Shown here: positions 1 through 8,700 of the stretch, in pieces | How the letters are laid out: the number at the start of each line of letters is the position of its first letter | Numbering within the stretch: the stretch's first letter is position 1 | Source of the DNA: Ottowia sp. | Lineage (GTDB): Bacteria; Pseudomonadota; Gammaproteobacteria; Burkholderiales; Burkholderiaceae_C | Direction: 5' to 3' | NCBI RefSeq assembly: GCF_016703145.1 | Contig: NZ_JADJCO010000002.1 | Span: 434,001 to 498,000, forward strand | DNA length: 64,000 nt | Position numbers and translations under genes: made by a program | Notes under the pieces: model-generated | Databases searched by the model: none | What the model saw: only the letters and a program-made list of their open reading frames with translations | Told to the model about the DNA's origin: nothing

Positions 1-729
1 GCGGCGCGTGCCGCCGTCGACGTGCCAGTCGCTCAGCACCACCTGGGTCAGTGCGCGGCCGGCCTCGTCCCGGCCCAGCGGGTGGTCGGCGGGCTGGTGG
101 GTGTGGCCGTGGATCAGGGTGGTGGCGTCGGCCGCCAGCAGCCAGCGGCGCGCCAGGGCGGCGTCGGCGTGGGCGTAGTCGGCGGGCGCGGTGGCGGCGT
201 GCCGCGCCTCGCTGTGCTGGCGCATCTGCTGCGCGATGGCCTGCCGCTCGGGCAGCGGGCGCGCCAGGAAGGCGCGCTGCCATTCGTCGCCGCGTACCTG
301 CGCGCGGAACTGCTGGTAGGGCACGTCGCCGGTGCACAGCAGGTCGCCGTGGGTCAGCACGAGGCGGTGGCCGGCGAAGGCCAGCACGGTGGGGTCGGCC
401 AGGTCGCGCACGCCGTGGCGCGCGAGGAAGCCGGCGCCGACCAGGAAGTCGCGGTTGCCGCGCATGAAGGCCAGGTCGGCGCGGCAGGCGTCCAGCACTT
501 CGCCGCACCGATGCTCGAAGCTGCCGGGCGCGGCGGCGTCGTCGCCCACCCAGGCCTCGAACAGGTCGCCCAGGATGACCACCGCGTCGGCGCGGGTGGC
601 GCGCATGGTGCGCGCCCAGGCCTCGAAGGTGTGCGGCTCCTCGGGCTTGAGGTGCAGGTCGGAAATGAAATCGACCGTGCGCCAGTGCTCGGGCGCGGTC
701 AGCACGCCGAACCGGGGCACGGTCGTCAT
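1..729 (-). CDS. lpxH: UDP-2,3-diacylglucosamine diphosphatase LpxH (3' end cut by window edge)
   Basis: Hydrolyses UDP-2,3-diacylglucosamine to lipid X in lipid A synthesis, at the inner face of the cytoplasmic membrane. The minus-strand frame is open from ATG at 729 to base 1 (243 codons) with no stop, so the C-terminus lies outside the window. Metallophosphoesterase motifs appear in order: FISDLHL (about residues 21-27), GDLFEAWVGDD, GNRDFL, THGD and HGHTH, which carry the dinuclear metal ligands of the family. The visible length is already close to the roughly 240 aa of E. coli LpxH, so only a short tail is missing. It lies downstream of two cyclophilin genes on the same strand; the gap to ppiB is 25 bp, which suggests cotranscription. 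Confidence 0.93.
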   Translation of the reverse strand, partial: MTTVPRFGVLTAPEHWRTVDFISDLHLKPEEPHTFEAWARTMRATRADAVVILGDLFEAWVGDDAAAPGSFEHRCGEVLDACRADLAFMRGNRDFLVGAGFLARHGVRDLADPTVLAFAGHRLVLTHGDLLCTGDVPYQQFRAQVRGDEWQRAFLARPLPERQAIAQQMRQHSEARHAATAPADYAHADAALARRWLLAADATTLIHGHTHQPADHPLGRDEAGRALTQVVLSDWHVDGGTRR

Positions 730-754
730 GGGGAGCCTGGAGGGGCGGGGGGGA

Positions 755-1261
755 TCAGACCGCCACGGCCTTCTCGATCACCACGTCGTCCTTGGGCACG
801 TCGCCGTGCATGCCGCGCTGGCCGGTGGGCACGGCGCGGATGGCGTCGACCACGTCCTGGCCCTTGACCACCTTGCCGAACACGGCGTAGCCCCAGCCCT
901 GCGCGGTGGGCGCCTTGAAGTCGAGGAAGTCGTTGTCCACCGTGTTGATGAAGAACTGCGCGGTGGCCGAGTGCGGGTCGCTGGTGCGCGCCATGGCGAC
1001 GGTGTAGACGGCGTTCTTCAGGCCGTTGTCGGCCTCGTTGGCGATGGGCGCCTGCGTGGCCTTCTGCTTCATGCCGGGCTCGAAGCCGCCGCCCTGGATC
1101 ATGAAGTTCTTGATGACGCGGTGGAACACCGTGTTGTCGTAGTGGCCCTTGTTGACGTAGGCGAGGAAGTTGGCGGCGGACTTGGGCGCCTTGGCCTCAT
1201 CCAGCTCCAGCGTGATGACGCCGTGGCCGGCGATGTGCAGTTCGACTTGGGGGTTGCTCAT
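755..1261 (-). CDS. ppiB: Cytoplasmic peptidyl-prolyl cis-trans isomerase (cyclophilin, PpiB type)
   Basis: A 168-aa cyclophilin that catalyses cis-trans isomerisation of X-Pro bonds during folding. The active-site signature is FHRVIKNFMIQGGG (about residues 46-59), followed by VAMARTSDPHSATAQFFIN, where Q and F form the substrate pocket. There is no signal peptide, so it is expected in the cytoplasm, unlike the exported paralogue just upstream. It probably shares an operon with that gene and with lpxH. Confidence 0.93.
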   Translation of the reverse strand: MSNPQVELHIAGHGVITLELDEAKAPKSAANFLAYVNKGHYDNTVFHRVIKNFMIQGGGFEPGMKQKATQAPIANEADNGLKNAVYTVAMARTSDPHSATAQFFINTVDNDFLDFKAPTAQGWGYAVFGKVVKGQDVVDAIRAVPTGQRGMHGDVPKDDVVIEKAVAV

Positions 1262-1283
1262 GGGGTGTCTCGGGGTTGGGGGG

Positions 1284-1964
1284 TTATTTCAGCAGCGTGG
1301 CGGACTCGATGACGACCATTTTCTGCGGCGCGTCGGTGGGGAAGGGGCCGCCGGGGCCGGTGGGCGTGTTGCGGATCTTCTCCACGGTGTCCATGCCGCT
1401 CACCACCTTGCCGAACACGGTGTAGCCGAACAGGGCGGGGTGGTTGACGACGTTTTGGCGTGGGATGTCCTTGTGGACCTGGCCCTGGAACTCGAAGGTG
1501 ACCGGGTCGCCCGCCGGCAGGGCCACGGGGTCGAGCCGCGCGTTGTCCACCACGTTGATGAAGAACTGCGAGGTGGCCGAGTGCGGGTCGTTGGTGCGCG
1601 CCATGGCCACCGTGCCGGTCACGTTCTTCAGGCCCTTGGCCAGGGCCTGGCGGCCTTCGTGGATGACGGAGGCGCGGGTGGGCTTCTCCTTGTAGTCCTT
1701 GTCGAAGCCGCCGCCCTGGACCATGAAGCTCTTGATCACGCGGTGGAAGATGGTGCCGTCGTAGTGCTTGTCCTTGACGTACTGCAGGAAGTTCTCGACC
1801 GTCTTGGGCGCCTTGTCGGGGTAGACCTCGATCACGAAGTCGCCCTCGCTGGTGACGAACTTCACGCGCGGGTCGGCGGCGAAGGCGGGCAGGGCGGTGC
1901 CCAGCGCGGCGGCGGCGCCCACCGCGGCGGCCAGGCGGGACAGCGTTCTTCTAGACAGGGACAT
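1284..1964 (-). CDS. ppiA: Periplasmic peptidyl-prolyl cis-trans isomerase (cyclophilin, PpiA type)
   Basis: A 226-aa cyclophilin with an N-terminal signal peptide: basic start MSLSRRTLSRL, an Ala-rich core, and a likely cleavage at PAFA|AD near residue 30. The catalytic core FHRVIKSFMVQGGG and the pocket segment NDPHSATSQFFIN are conserved. Compared with PpiB it carries an insertion of about 20 residues (around LDPVALPAGDPVTFEF), typical of the secreted subclass. The ATG at 1964 was chosen because it puts the signal peptide at the N-terminus; the frame extends upstream to 2024 but that part is low-complexity. It ends 22 bp before ppiB. Confidence 0.9.
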   Translation of the reverse strand: MSLSRRTLSRLAAAVGAAAALGTALPAFAADPRVKFVTSEGDFVIEVYPDKAPKTVENFLQYVKDKHYDGTIFHRVIKSFMVQGGGFDKDYKEKPTRASVIHEGRQALAKGLKNVTGTVAMARTNDPHSATSQFFINVVDNARLDPVALPAGDPVTFEFQGQVHKDIPRQNVVNHPALFGYTVFGKVVSGMDTVEKIRNTPTGPGGPFPTDAPQKMVVIESATLLK

Positions 1965-2049
1965 GGGTCGGGCTCCAGATGCGAATGACGAAGAGAGGGA
2001 TTGGTGCCGGGGCCGGGCGCGCAAGTTCCCGCGCGCGGCGGGCGGGCCG

Positions 2050-2583
2050 TCAGCCGCCGGGCTGGGCGGCGGCGCCCGTCACGGCGCGCAGCGCCTCGAT
2101 CTTGGGCGCCAGGCGCGGGTTGCCGGCGTCGAGCCGGCGCGCGCGCTGGTAGGCCGCCGCGGCCTGGCGCGCCTGCACGTCGCCCAGGTTCTCCAGCGCC
2201 GTGGCGTAGTCGGGCTGGATGCGCAGGGCCGTCTCCAGCGCCTCGCGCGCCTGGTCCAGCCGGCCCCGGCCGGCGTGCAGCACGGCCAGGTTGTTCCAGG
2301 GCTCGGCCAGCTCGGGGTAGTCGCGCGTCAACTGGGTCAGCAGCTCCTGCGCCTCGTCCGGGCGGCCGGCGGCGCTGAGCACGCTGGCCTTGATGAAGCG
2401 CATCTGCGGGTCGCGCGGGTGGGCGGCGATGTACTTGTCGGCCTCGGCCAGGGCCTCGCGGGTCTGGCCGCCGCGCTGCAGGCGCTGCACCTCGGCGTAG
2501 TCGTCGGCCCAGGCGGGCGCCGCCAGCGCACAGGCCAGCAGGGCCAGCAGTCGGATCGGGGAGAGAAGGCGGCGCAGGGTCAT
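2050..2583 (-). CDS. Exported tetratricopeptide repeat protein
   Basis: A 177-aa protein with a signal peptide (LLALLACALAAPAWA|DD, about residues 12-26) and at least three TPR-like helical pairs (for example LAEPWNNLAVLHAGRGRLDQ and PDYATALENLGDVQARQ). It is probably a periplasmic scaffold; the partner is unknown. It is first on the minus strand of the ppi-lpxH group and divergent from cysS, so the 146-bp gap to cysS should contain both promoters. Tandem TPR proteins beside cysS are common in related genomes (from memory), but no specific role is assigned. Confidence 0.8.
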   Translation of the reverse strand: MTLRRLLSPIRLLALLACALAAPAWADDYAEVQRLQRGGQTREALAEADKYIAAHPRDPQMRFIKASVLSAAGRPDEAQELLTQLTRDYPELAEPWNNLAVLHAGRGRLDQAREALETALRIQPDYATALENLGDVQARQAAAAYQRARRLDAGNPRLAPKIEALRAVTGAAAQPGG

Positions 2584-2616
2584 GGGTGGGGCGCGGGAGG
2601 GCGCGCGGACAGGCGG

Positions 2617-2645
2617 TTTCCGTGCCGGAAGGGGCGTTCTATACT
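2617..2645 (+). promoter_or_regulatory. Candidate sigma-70 promoter of cysS
   Basis: TTTCCG (2617-2622) and TATACT (2640-2645) are separated by 17 bp. The -10 is a good match and the -35 is weak. The transcript would start near 2652, about 80 bp before the cysS ATG. Confidence 0.4.
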
Positions 2646-2729
2646 GCGGGGCATTGTAGCCACGCAGGATGGCGCGGCCGCCCGGGCCGCCACCGCATCA
2701 CGCCGTCCCGCGGCATTCACGCCTTTCCC

Positions 2730-4106
2730 ATGACCTTGCGCATCTTCAACACGCTCTCGCGTGGGCTGGAAGCCTTTTCCCCGATCGAGCCCGGCCACGT
2801 GCGCATGTACGTGTGCGGCATCACGGTGTACGACCTGTGCCACGTCGGCCACGCGCGCTCGGCGGTGGCCTTCGACGTGGCGCAGCGCTGGCTGCGGCAT
2901 TCGGGCCTGCGCGTGAGCTTCGTGCGCAACATCACCGACATCGAGGACAAGATCATCCGCCGCGCGCTGGAGAACGGCGAGACCATCCGCCAGCTCACCG
3001 ACCGCATGATCGCCGAGATGTACCGCGACTTCGACGCCCTGGGCGTGGAGCGCCCCACGCACGACCCGCGCGCCACCGACTACGTGCCGCGGATGCTGGA
3101 CATCGTGCGCCGGCTGCAGGACAAGGGCCTGGCCTACGAGGCGGCGGGCGGCGACGTGAACTACGCCGTGCGGCGCTTTCCCGGCTACGGCAAGCTGTCG
3201 GGCAAGTCGCTCGACGAGCTGCAGGCCGGCGAGCGCGTGGCGGTGGACGAGGGCAAGCAGGACCCGCTCGATTTCGTGCTGTGGAAGGCCGCCAAGCCGA
3301 CCGAACCCGAAGGCGCCCAGTGGGACAGCCCCTACGGCCCGGGGCGGCCCGGCTGGCACATCGAGTGCTCGGCCATGAGCTGCGCGCTGCTGGGCGACAC
3401 CTTCGACATCCACGGCGGCGGCGCGGACCTGCAGTTCCCGCACCACGAGAACGAGATCGCCCAGAGCGAGGGCGCCAACGGCGTGCCGCTGGCGCGGGTG
3501 TGGATGCACAACGGCTTCGTCAACATCGACAACGAGAAGATGTCCAAGTCGCTGGGCAACTTCTTCACCATCCGCGACGTGCTGCGGCGCTTCGACGCCG
3601 AGACCATCCGCTTCTTCATCGTGCGGGCGCACTACCGCAGCCCACTCAACTACAGCGACGTGCACCTGCAGGACGCGCGCGCCGCGCTCAAGCGCCTGTA
3701 CACGGCGCTGGACGCCGTGCCCGCCGAGGGCGCGGCCATCGACTGGTCCGACCCGCAGGCCGCGCGCTTCAAGGCCGCGATGGACGAGGACTTCGGCACG
3801 CCCGAGGCGGTGGCCGTGCTGTTCGACCTGGCGGGCGAGGTCAACCGGCACCGCCGCCCGCGGGACGCCGGCCTGCTGAAGGCGCTGGGCGGCTGCCTGG
3901 GCCTGCTGCAGGGCGACCCCAGGGCCTTCCTGCGCGCGGGCAGCACGCTGGACGACGCCGCCATCGCGGCCCGCATCGACGCGCGCGCCGCCGCCAAGCA
4001 GGCCCGCGACTTCGCCGAGGCCGACCGCATCCGCGCCGAACTGCAGGCCGCCGGCATCGTCCTCAAGGACTCGCCCGCCGGCACCACCTGGGAGGCGGCG
4101 CGGTGA
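2730..4106 (+). CDS. cysS: Cysteinyl-tRNA synthetase
   Basis: A 458-aa class I aminoacyl-tRNA synthetase that charges tRNA-Cys. It shows the N-terminal MYVCGITVYD segment with a zinc-ligand Cys, the HIGH-type motif CHVGHAR, the zinc-site stretches HIECSAMS and FPHHENEIAQSE, and the KMSKS loop KMSKSLGNF. The C-terminal DALR domain is Ala-rich, as is usual at this GC content. The ATG at 2730 matches known N-termini (MTLRIFNTLSR); the frame is open upstream but that part is not conserved. Divergent from the TPR gene. Confidence 0.96.
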   Translation: MTLRIFNTLSRGLEAFSPIEPGHVRMYVCGITVYDLCHVGHARSAVAFDVAQRWLRHSGLRVSFVRNITDIEDKIIRRALENGETIRQLTDRMIAEMYRDFDALGVERPTHDPRATDYVPRMLDIVRRLQDKGLAYEAAGGDVNYAVRRFPGYGKLSGKSLDELQAGERVAVDEGKQDPLDFVLWKAAKPTEPEGAQWDSPYGPGRPGWHIECSAMSCALLGDTFDIHGGGADLQFPHHENEIAQSEGANGVPLARVWMHNGFVNIDNEKMSKSLGNFFTIRDVLRRFDAETIRFFIVRAHYRSPLNYSDVHLQDARAALKRLYTALDAVPAEGAAIDWSDPQAARFKAAMDEDFGTPEAVAVLFDLAGEVNRHRRPRDAGLLKALGGCLGLLQGDPRAFLRAGSTLDDAAIAARIDARAAAKQARDFAEADRIRAELQAAGIVLKDSPAGTTWEAAR

Positions 4107-4110
4107 TGGT

Positions 4111-4168
4111 TTTCAAGGTATTTTCGGCTTCCAGCCGGCATGGATAATGCGATGGCAGCTACAAAAAA
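4111..4168 (-). repeat. AT-rich dispersed element, copy 1 (supplies the alkA start codon)
   Basis: Read on the minus strand it shows the family core (TTTTTTGTAGCTGCCATCGC, then TTATCCATGCCGGCTGGAAG) ending in TTGAAAA. The AlkA-like gene starts inside it. Confidence 0.75.
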
Positions 4169-4802
4169 AGAAGCGATCCAGACCAGCGCGCCCGGCTATT
4201 GGCCGCAGGCATGCGAGCACCTGACCCGGCGCGACCGGGTGATGAAGCGCCTGATCCCGCGCTTCGGCACCGCCTGCCTGGAGTCGCGCGGCGATGCCTT
4301 CGTCACGCTGGCGCGCTCCATCGTCGGGCAGCAGATCTCGGTCAAGGCCGCGCAGTCGGTGTGGAACCGCTTCGAGGCGCTGCCCCGGGGCATGAACCCG
4401 GCCGCCGTGCTCAAGCTCAAGGTGGACGACATGCGCGCCGCCGGGCTGTCGGCGCGCAAGGTCGAGTACCTGGTGGACCTGGCGCTGCACTTCGACAGCG
4501 GCAAGATCCACACCGGCCAGTGGCACGGCATGGACGACGAGGCCATCATCGCCGAGCTGGTCGCCATCCGCGGCATCGGCCGCTGGACGGCCGAGATGTT
4601 CCTGATGTTCCACCTGCTGCGCCCGGACGTGCTGCCGCTGGACGACGCGGGGCTGATCAAGGGCATCAGCGTCAACTACTTCTCGGGCGAGCCCGTCAGC
4701 CGCAGCGAGGCGCGCGAGGTGGCCGAGGGCTGGGCGCCCTGGCGCAGCGTGGCGACCTGGTACATGTGGCGCTCGCTGGAGCCCCTGCCGGTGGCGTATT
4801 GA
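4140..4802 (+). CDS. DNA-3-methyladenine glycosylase II family protein (AlkA-like, HhH-GPD)
   Basis: A 220-aa base-excision repair glycosylase of the HhH-GPD superfamily. The hairpin-helix-hairpin and the catalytic Asp are visible as AIRGIGRWTAEMFLMF and LPLDDAGL. Length matches the short AlkA class without the E. coli N-terminal domain. The start lies inside an AT-rich dispersed repeat, so the first ~12 residues (MDNAMAATKKEA) are repeat-derived; ATG at 4152 is an alternative. Conserved sequence begins at about residue 16 (GYWPQACEHL). It follows cysS by 33 bp and precedes accA. Confidence 0.88.
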   Translation: MDNAMAATKKEAIQTSAPGYWPQACEHLTRRDRVMKRLIPRFGTACLESRGDAFVTLARSIVGQQISVKAAQSVWNRFEALPRGMNPAAVLKLKVDDMRAAGLSARKVEYLVDLALHFDSGKIHTGQWHGMDDEAIIAELVAIRGIGRWTAEMFLMFHLLRPDVLPLDDAGLIKGISVNYFSGEPVSRSEAREVAEGWAPWRSVATWYMWRSLEPLPVAY

Positions 4803-4854
4803 GCCCCCCACATCCGGTAACATTGCCTCGTATCTCGTTGATGAGGAGCCGATC

Positions 4855-5829
4855 TTGGCCAAAAGAACATTTCTTGATTTCGAGCAGCCGATCGCGGAGC
4901 TGGAGAACAAGATCGAGGAACTGCGCTACGTGCAGACCGAGAGCGCGGTCGACATCTCCGAGGAGATCGACCAGCTCGACAAGAAGAGCCTGCAGCTCAC
5001 CAAGGACATCTACGGCGACCTGACGCCCTGGCAGATCACCAAGATCGCGCGCCACCCCGAGCGGCCCTACACGCTGGACTACATCCGCGACTGCTTCACC
5101 GACTTCGTCGAGATGCACGGCGACCGCCACTTCGCCGACGACCAGAGCATCGTCGGCGGGCTGGCGCGCTTCAACGGCAGCGCCTGCATGGTGCTGGGCC
5201 ACCAGAAGGGCCGCGACACCAGGGAGCGCACGCTGCGCAATTTCGGCATGACGCGGCCCGAGGGCTACCGCAAGGCGCTGCGGCTGATGAAGACGGCCGA
5301 GAAGTTCAGGCTGCCCGTGTTCACCTTCGTCGACACGCCCGGCGCCTTTCCCGGCATCGACGCCGAGGAGCGCGGCCAGTCCGAGGCCATCGGCCGCAAC
5401 ATCTACGAGATGGCGCAGCTCGAGGTGCCGATCATCACCACCATCATCGGCGAGGGCGGCTCCGGCGGCGCGCTGGCCATCGCCGTGGCCGACCAGGTGC
5501 TGATGCTGCAGTACTCGATCTACTCCGTCATCAGCCCCGAGGGCTGCGCCTCGATCCTCTGGAAGACCAGCGACAAGGCCGAGGAAGCCGCCGCCGCGCT
5601 GGGCATCACCGCGCACCGGCTCAAGGCGCTGGGGCTGGTGGACAAGATCGTCACCGAGCCCGTGGGCGGCGCGCACCGCGACGCGCGGCAGATGGCGGGC
5701 TTCCTGAAACGCGCGCTGGGCGAGGCCTGGCGCCAGGTCGGCGACCTGAAGGTGCGCGACCTGCTGGACCGCCGCTACGAGCGGCTGCAGAGCTACGGCC
5801 GGTACACCGACACCAAGGCAGAGAGATAA
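4855..5829 (+). CDS. accA: Acetyl-CoA carboxylase carboxyltransferase subunit alpha
   Basis: A 324-aa alpha subunit of the carboxyltransferase that moves CO2 from biotin to acetyl-CoA to make malonyl-CoA for fatty acid synthesis. The N-terminal coiled-coil-like segment (FEQPIAELENKIEELRYVQT) and the crotonase-fold core with FVDTPGAFPGIDAEERGQSE and GEGGSGGALAI are typical. The start is a TTG at 4855 preceded by ATGAGGAG (Shine-Dalgarno GAGG about 8 nt upstream); no ATG fits the conserved N-terminus MAKRTFLDF. The partner accD is not in the window. Confidence 0.95.
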   Translation: MAKRTFLDFEQPIAELENKIEELRYVQTESAVDISEEIDQLDKKSLQLTKDIYGDLTPWQITKIARHPERPYTLDYIRDCFTDFVEMHGDRHFADDQSIVGGLARFNGSACMVLGHQKGRDTRERTLRNFGMTRPEGYRKALRLMKTAEKFRLPVFTFVDTPGAFPGIDAEERGQSEAIGRNIYEMAQLEVPIITTIIGEGGSGGALAIAVADQVLMLQYSIYSVISPEGCASILWKTSDKAEEAAAALGITAHRLKALGLVDKIVTEPVGGAHRDARQMAGFLKRALGEAWRQVGDLKVRDLLDRRYERLQSYGRYTDTKAER

Positions 5830-5849
5830 GGGCCCCCACGCTTCCCCGC

Positions 5850-5940
5850 CGCGCGTGGTCCGCTGCCCCCCGAGGGGGCCTTCGCCGCCTTCGGGCGGCC
5901 GGGCGGCGGCTCAGGGTGCCTCCACGCTCCCGCGAAGTCG
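5850..5940. repeat. GC-rich inverted-repeat patch between accA and the YkvA gene
   Basis: Contains GCCCCCCGAGGGGGCC and CGCCTTCGGGCGGCCGGGCG, each able to form a hairpin. I recall similar C-run/G-run patches being frequent between genes in Comamonadaceae. It may end transcription from both sides. Confidence 0.4.
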
Positions 5941-5941
5941 G

Positions 5942-6235
5942 TCAGCGCGCCACCGGCCGCACCCGCGCGTCCACCTTGGCGCGCAGCGCGGCCATCAGGT
6001 CGGGCGGCAGGAATTTGAAGGCGGCCTGCAGCAGCACGTAAGCGACCAGGCCATCATCCAGCCAGCCCAGCACGGGAATGAAATCCGACACCAGGTCGAT
6101 CGGGCTGACCACGTACAGGATCGCCAGCACCGTCGCCAGCTTGGCCGCGGCGGGGGCGCGCGGGTCGCGCAGCAGGCTCCAGGCCAGCAGCAGTTCCTTG
6201 CGGAACATCGTGAAAAGTCGGCCCAGCTTCCACAT
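5942..6235 (-). CDS. YkvA family (DUF1232) small membrane protein
   Basis: A 97-aa protein of the DUF1232/YkvA family, function unknown. The hallmark segment KLATVLAILYVVSPIDLVSD forms a membrane helix ending in the family's SPIDLxxD motif, followed by FIPVLGWLDDGLVAYVLLQ, a second hydrophobic helix. ATG at 6235 was chosen because GGGAG lies about 8 nt upstream; an upstream in-frame ATG would add a non-conserved extension. Divergent from tilS across a 95-bp gap. Confidence 0.85.
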   Translation of the reverse strand: MWKLGRLFTMFRKELLLAWSLLRDPRAPAAAKLATVLAILYVVSPIDLVSDFIPVLGWLDDGLVAYVLLQAAFKFLPPDLMAALRAKVDARVRPVAR

Positions 6236-6330
6236 CGGATGATCTCCCGTCGGTTGGTGCATGCCAGCCCTTAACGTGGGGCCGCGCCCGGGGATGACAA
6301 GCCGGGCCGGCCTTACCATCGATCTTGCCC

Positions 6331-7338
6331 ATGTCCGCCCCCGACCACGCCCTGGACCCCGCGCGCCTCGACGAGGCCATGGACGCCTTCGCCGCCCGCG
6401 CGCCGGCGCTGCCGCTGGCCGTGGCCTTCAGCGGCGGGGCCGACTCCACCGCGCTGCTGCTGGCCTGCGCCGGGCGCTGGCCGGGGCAGGTGCGGGCCTG
6501 GCATGTGCACCACGGCCTGCAGGCCGCCGCCGACGGCTTCGAGCGCCATTGCGTCCAGGTCTGCGCCCGGCTGGGCGTGCCCTTGCGGGTGCGGCGCGTG
6601 GACGCGCGGCCCGCGCCCGGCCAGAGCCCGGAGGACGCGGCCCGCAACCGGCGTTATGAGTCTTTCGAGGCTCTATCCCGCACCGATATTGCGCCGACAG
6701 CTATCAAAACGGTAGTTCTTGCGCAGCATGCCGACGACCAGGTGGAAACCCTGCTGCTGGCGCTGTCGCGCGGCGCCGGGCTGCCGGGGCTGGCCGCCAT
6801 GCCCGCGCACTGGCGGCGCGGCGGCGTGGACTACGGGCGGCCGCTGCTGGGCGTGCCCGGCCCGGCGGTCCGCGCCTGGCTGCGGGCGCGCGGCGAGTCC
6901 TGGGTGGAGGACCCGAGCAACGCCGACCCGCGCTTCACGCGCAACCGCATCCGGGCGCATCTGCTGCCCGCGCTGGAGGCGGTTTTCCCGCGGTTCCGCC
7001 GCACCTTCGCGCGCAGCGCCGCGCACGCCGCGCAGGCGCAGGCCATCCTCCAGGACGTGGCGGCGCAGGACCTGGCCGCCTGCGGCCTGCCGCCGCGCAT
7101 CGCCGCGCTGCGCGCCTTGCCGCCCGCCCGCCAGGCCAACCTGCTGCGCCACTGGCTGCTGAGCGCGCACGCGCAGACGCCCAGCAGCGCGCAACTGGCC
7201 GAACTGCTGGCCCAGATCGACGCCTGCGTCACGCGCGGCCACGGCATCCACCTCAAGGCCGGGCGCGGCCACGTGCGGCGGCGGGGCGACGCGCTGGCGT
7301 GGGAGCCGGCTCCCGACTCGCCTTCCAGCGCCGGCTAA
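6331..7338 (+). CDS. tilS: tRNA(Ile)-lysidine synthase
   Basis: A 335-aa N-type PP-loop ATPase that converts C34 of tRNA-Ile(CAU) to lysidine so that it reads AUA. The PP-loop is AFSGGADSTALLL (about residue 30), followed by WHVHHGL, and by AQHADDQVETLLLALSRGAG. Between ARNRRY and VVLAQHADDQ there is an in-frame insertion of about 17 residues (SFEALSRTDIAPTAIKT) encoded by copy 2 of the AT-rich dispersed element; other TilS proteins have a shorter, unrelated loop here. ATG at 6331 is preferred over an upstream TTG at 6325. Upstream of lysC. Confidence 0.92.
   Translation: MSAPDHALDPARLDEAMDAFAARAPALPLAVAFSGGADSTALLLACAGRWPGQVRAWHVHHGLQAAADGFERHCVQVCARLGVPLRVRRVDARPAPGQSPEDAARNRRYESFEALSRTDIAPTAIKTVVLAQHADDQVETLLLALSRGAGLPGLAAMPAHWRRGGVDYGRPLLGVPGPAVRAWLRARGESWVEDPSNADPRFTRNRIRAHLLPALEAVFPRFRRTFARSAAHAAQAQAILQDVAAQDLAACGLPPRIAALRALPPARQANLLRHWLLSAHAQTPSSAQLAELLAQIDACVTRGHGIHLKAGRGHVRRRGDALAWEPAPDSPSSAG
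6661..6717 (-). repeat. AT-rich dispersed element, copy 2 (in frame inside tilS)
   Basis: Minus-strand core TTTTGATAGCTGTCGGCGCA followed by ATATCGGTGCGGGATAGAGC. It has clearly lower GC than the flanking tilS codons and keeps the reading frame. Confidence 0.8.
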
Positions 7339-7398
7339 AATGCGCGGTTTGCCGGTGGCGCGAGGGCGCGCCGGCCACGACTCACCTCACCACATGCC

Positions 7399-8673
7399 AT
7401 GGCATTGATCGTCCACAAGTACGGCGGCACGTCGATGGGCTCGACCGAGCGCATCGCCAACGTCGCCAAGCGCGTCGCCAAATGGGCGCGCGCCGGCCAC
7501 CGGATGGTGGTCGTGCCCAGCGCCATGAGCGGCGAGACCAACCGCCTGCTGGGCCTGGCCAAGGAACTGGCGCCCGGCAAGCTGACGCCCGACTACTACC
7601 GCGAGCTGGACATGCTGGCCTCCACCGGCGAGCAGGTGTCCGTCGGCCTGCTGTCGATCGCCCTGCAAGCCCAGGGCATGCCCGCCGTCAGCTACGCTGG
7701 CTGGCAGGTGCCCATCCGCACCAGCAACGCCTACACCAAGGCGCGCATCGACAGCATCGACGACCAGCGCGTGCGCGCCGACCTGGACGCCGGCAAGGTG
7801 GTCATCATCACCGGCTTCCAGGGCGTGGACGACGAGGGCCACATCACCACGCTGGGGCGCGGCGGCTCCGACACCTCGGCCGTGGCCGTGGCTGCGGCGC
7901 TGGGCGCCGACGAGTGCATGATCTACACCGACGTCGACGGTGTGTACACCACCGATCCGCGCGTCGTCCCCGAGGCGCGGCGCATGGCTCGCATCAGCTT
8001 CGAGGAAATGCTGGAGATGGCCAGCCTGGGCAGCAAGGTGCTGCAGATCCGCTCGGTCGAATTCGCCGGCAAGTACAAGGTGCCCCTGCGCGTGCTGTCC
8101 AGCTTCACGCCCTGGGACATCGACCTGATCGAAGAGGCCCAGTCCGGCACGTTGATCACTTTCGAGGAAAACGAACAAATGGAACAGGCCATCGTATCCG
8201 GCATTGCCTTCAACCGTGACGAAGCCAAGATCTCCGTGCTGGGCGTGCCCGACAAGCCGGGCATCGCCTACCAGATCCTGGGCGCCGTGGCCGACGCCAA
8301 CGTCGAGGTGGACGTCATCATCCAGAACGTCAGCAAGGACGGCAAGACCGACTTCAGCTTCACCGTCCACCACAACGACTACGCCAAGACCGTGGACCTG
8401 CTGAAGGACAAGGTGGTGCCGCAACTGGGCGCCGCCGAGGTGGTGGGCGACCCGCGCATCTGCAAGGTCAGCATCGTCGGCATCGGCATGCGCAGCCACG
8501 TGGGCGTGGCCAGCAAGATGTTCCGGGTGCTGAGCGAGGAGGGCATCAACATCCAGATGATCTCCACCAGCGAGATCAAGACCTCGGTCGTCATCGACGA
8601 GAAGTACATGGAGCTGGCCGTGCGCGCGCTGCACCGCGCCTTCGACCTGGACCAGCCCGCCGCAGCTGCCTGA
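7399..8673 (+). CDS. lysC: Aspartate kinase
   Basis: A 424-aa monofunctional aspartokinase, the first step from aspartate to lysine, threonine and methionine. The kinase domain shows VHKYGGTSMGS at the N-terminus and GRGGSDTSAVAVAAAL in the substrate region. Two ACT domains follow from about residue 265 (SVLGVPDKPGIAYQIL and VSIVGIGMRSHVGVASKMF), the usual site for lysine/threonine feedback. A TAAAAT box near 7336 may be its -10. Followed by tRNA-Ser. Confidence 0.96.
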   Translation: MALIVHKYGGTSMGSTERIANVAKRVAKWARAGHRMVVVPSAMSGETNRLLGLAKELAPGKLTPDYYRELDMLASTGEQVSVGLLSIALQAQGMPAVSYAGWQVPIRTSNAYTKARIDSIDDQRVRADLDAGKVVIITGFQGVDDEGHITTLGRGGSDTSAVAVAAALGADECMIYTDVDGVYTTDPRVVPEARRMARISFEEMLEMASLGSKVLQIRSVEFAGKYKVPLRVLSSFTPWDIDLIEEAQSGTLITFEENEQMEQAIVSGIAFNRDEAKISVLGVPDKPGIAYQILGAVADANVEVDVIIQNVSKDGKTDFSFTVHHNDYAKTVDLLKDKVVPQLGAAEVVGDPRICKVSIVGIGMRSHVGVASKMFRVLSEEGINIQMISTSEIKTSVVIDEKYMELAVRALHRAFDLDQPAAAA

Positions 8674-8700
8674 AGGTGGCATAATCCAAGCTTCGTGCCA

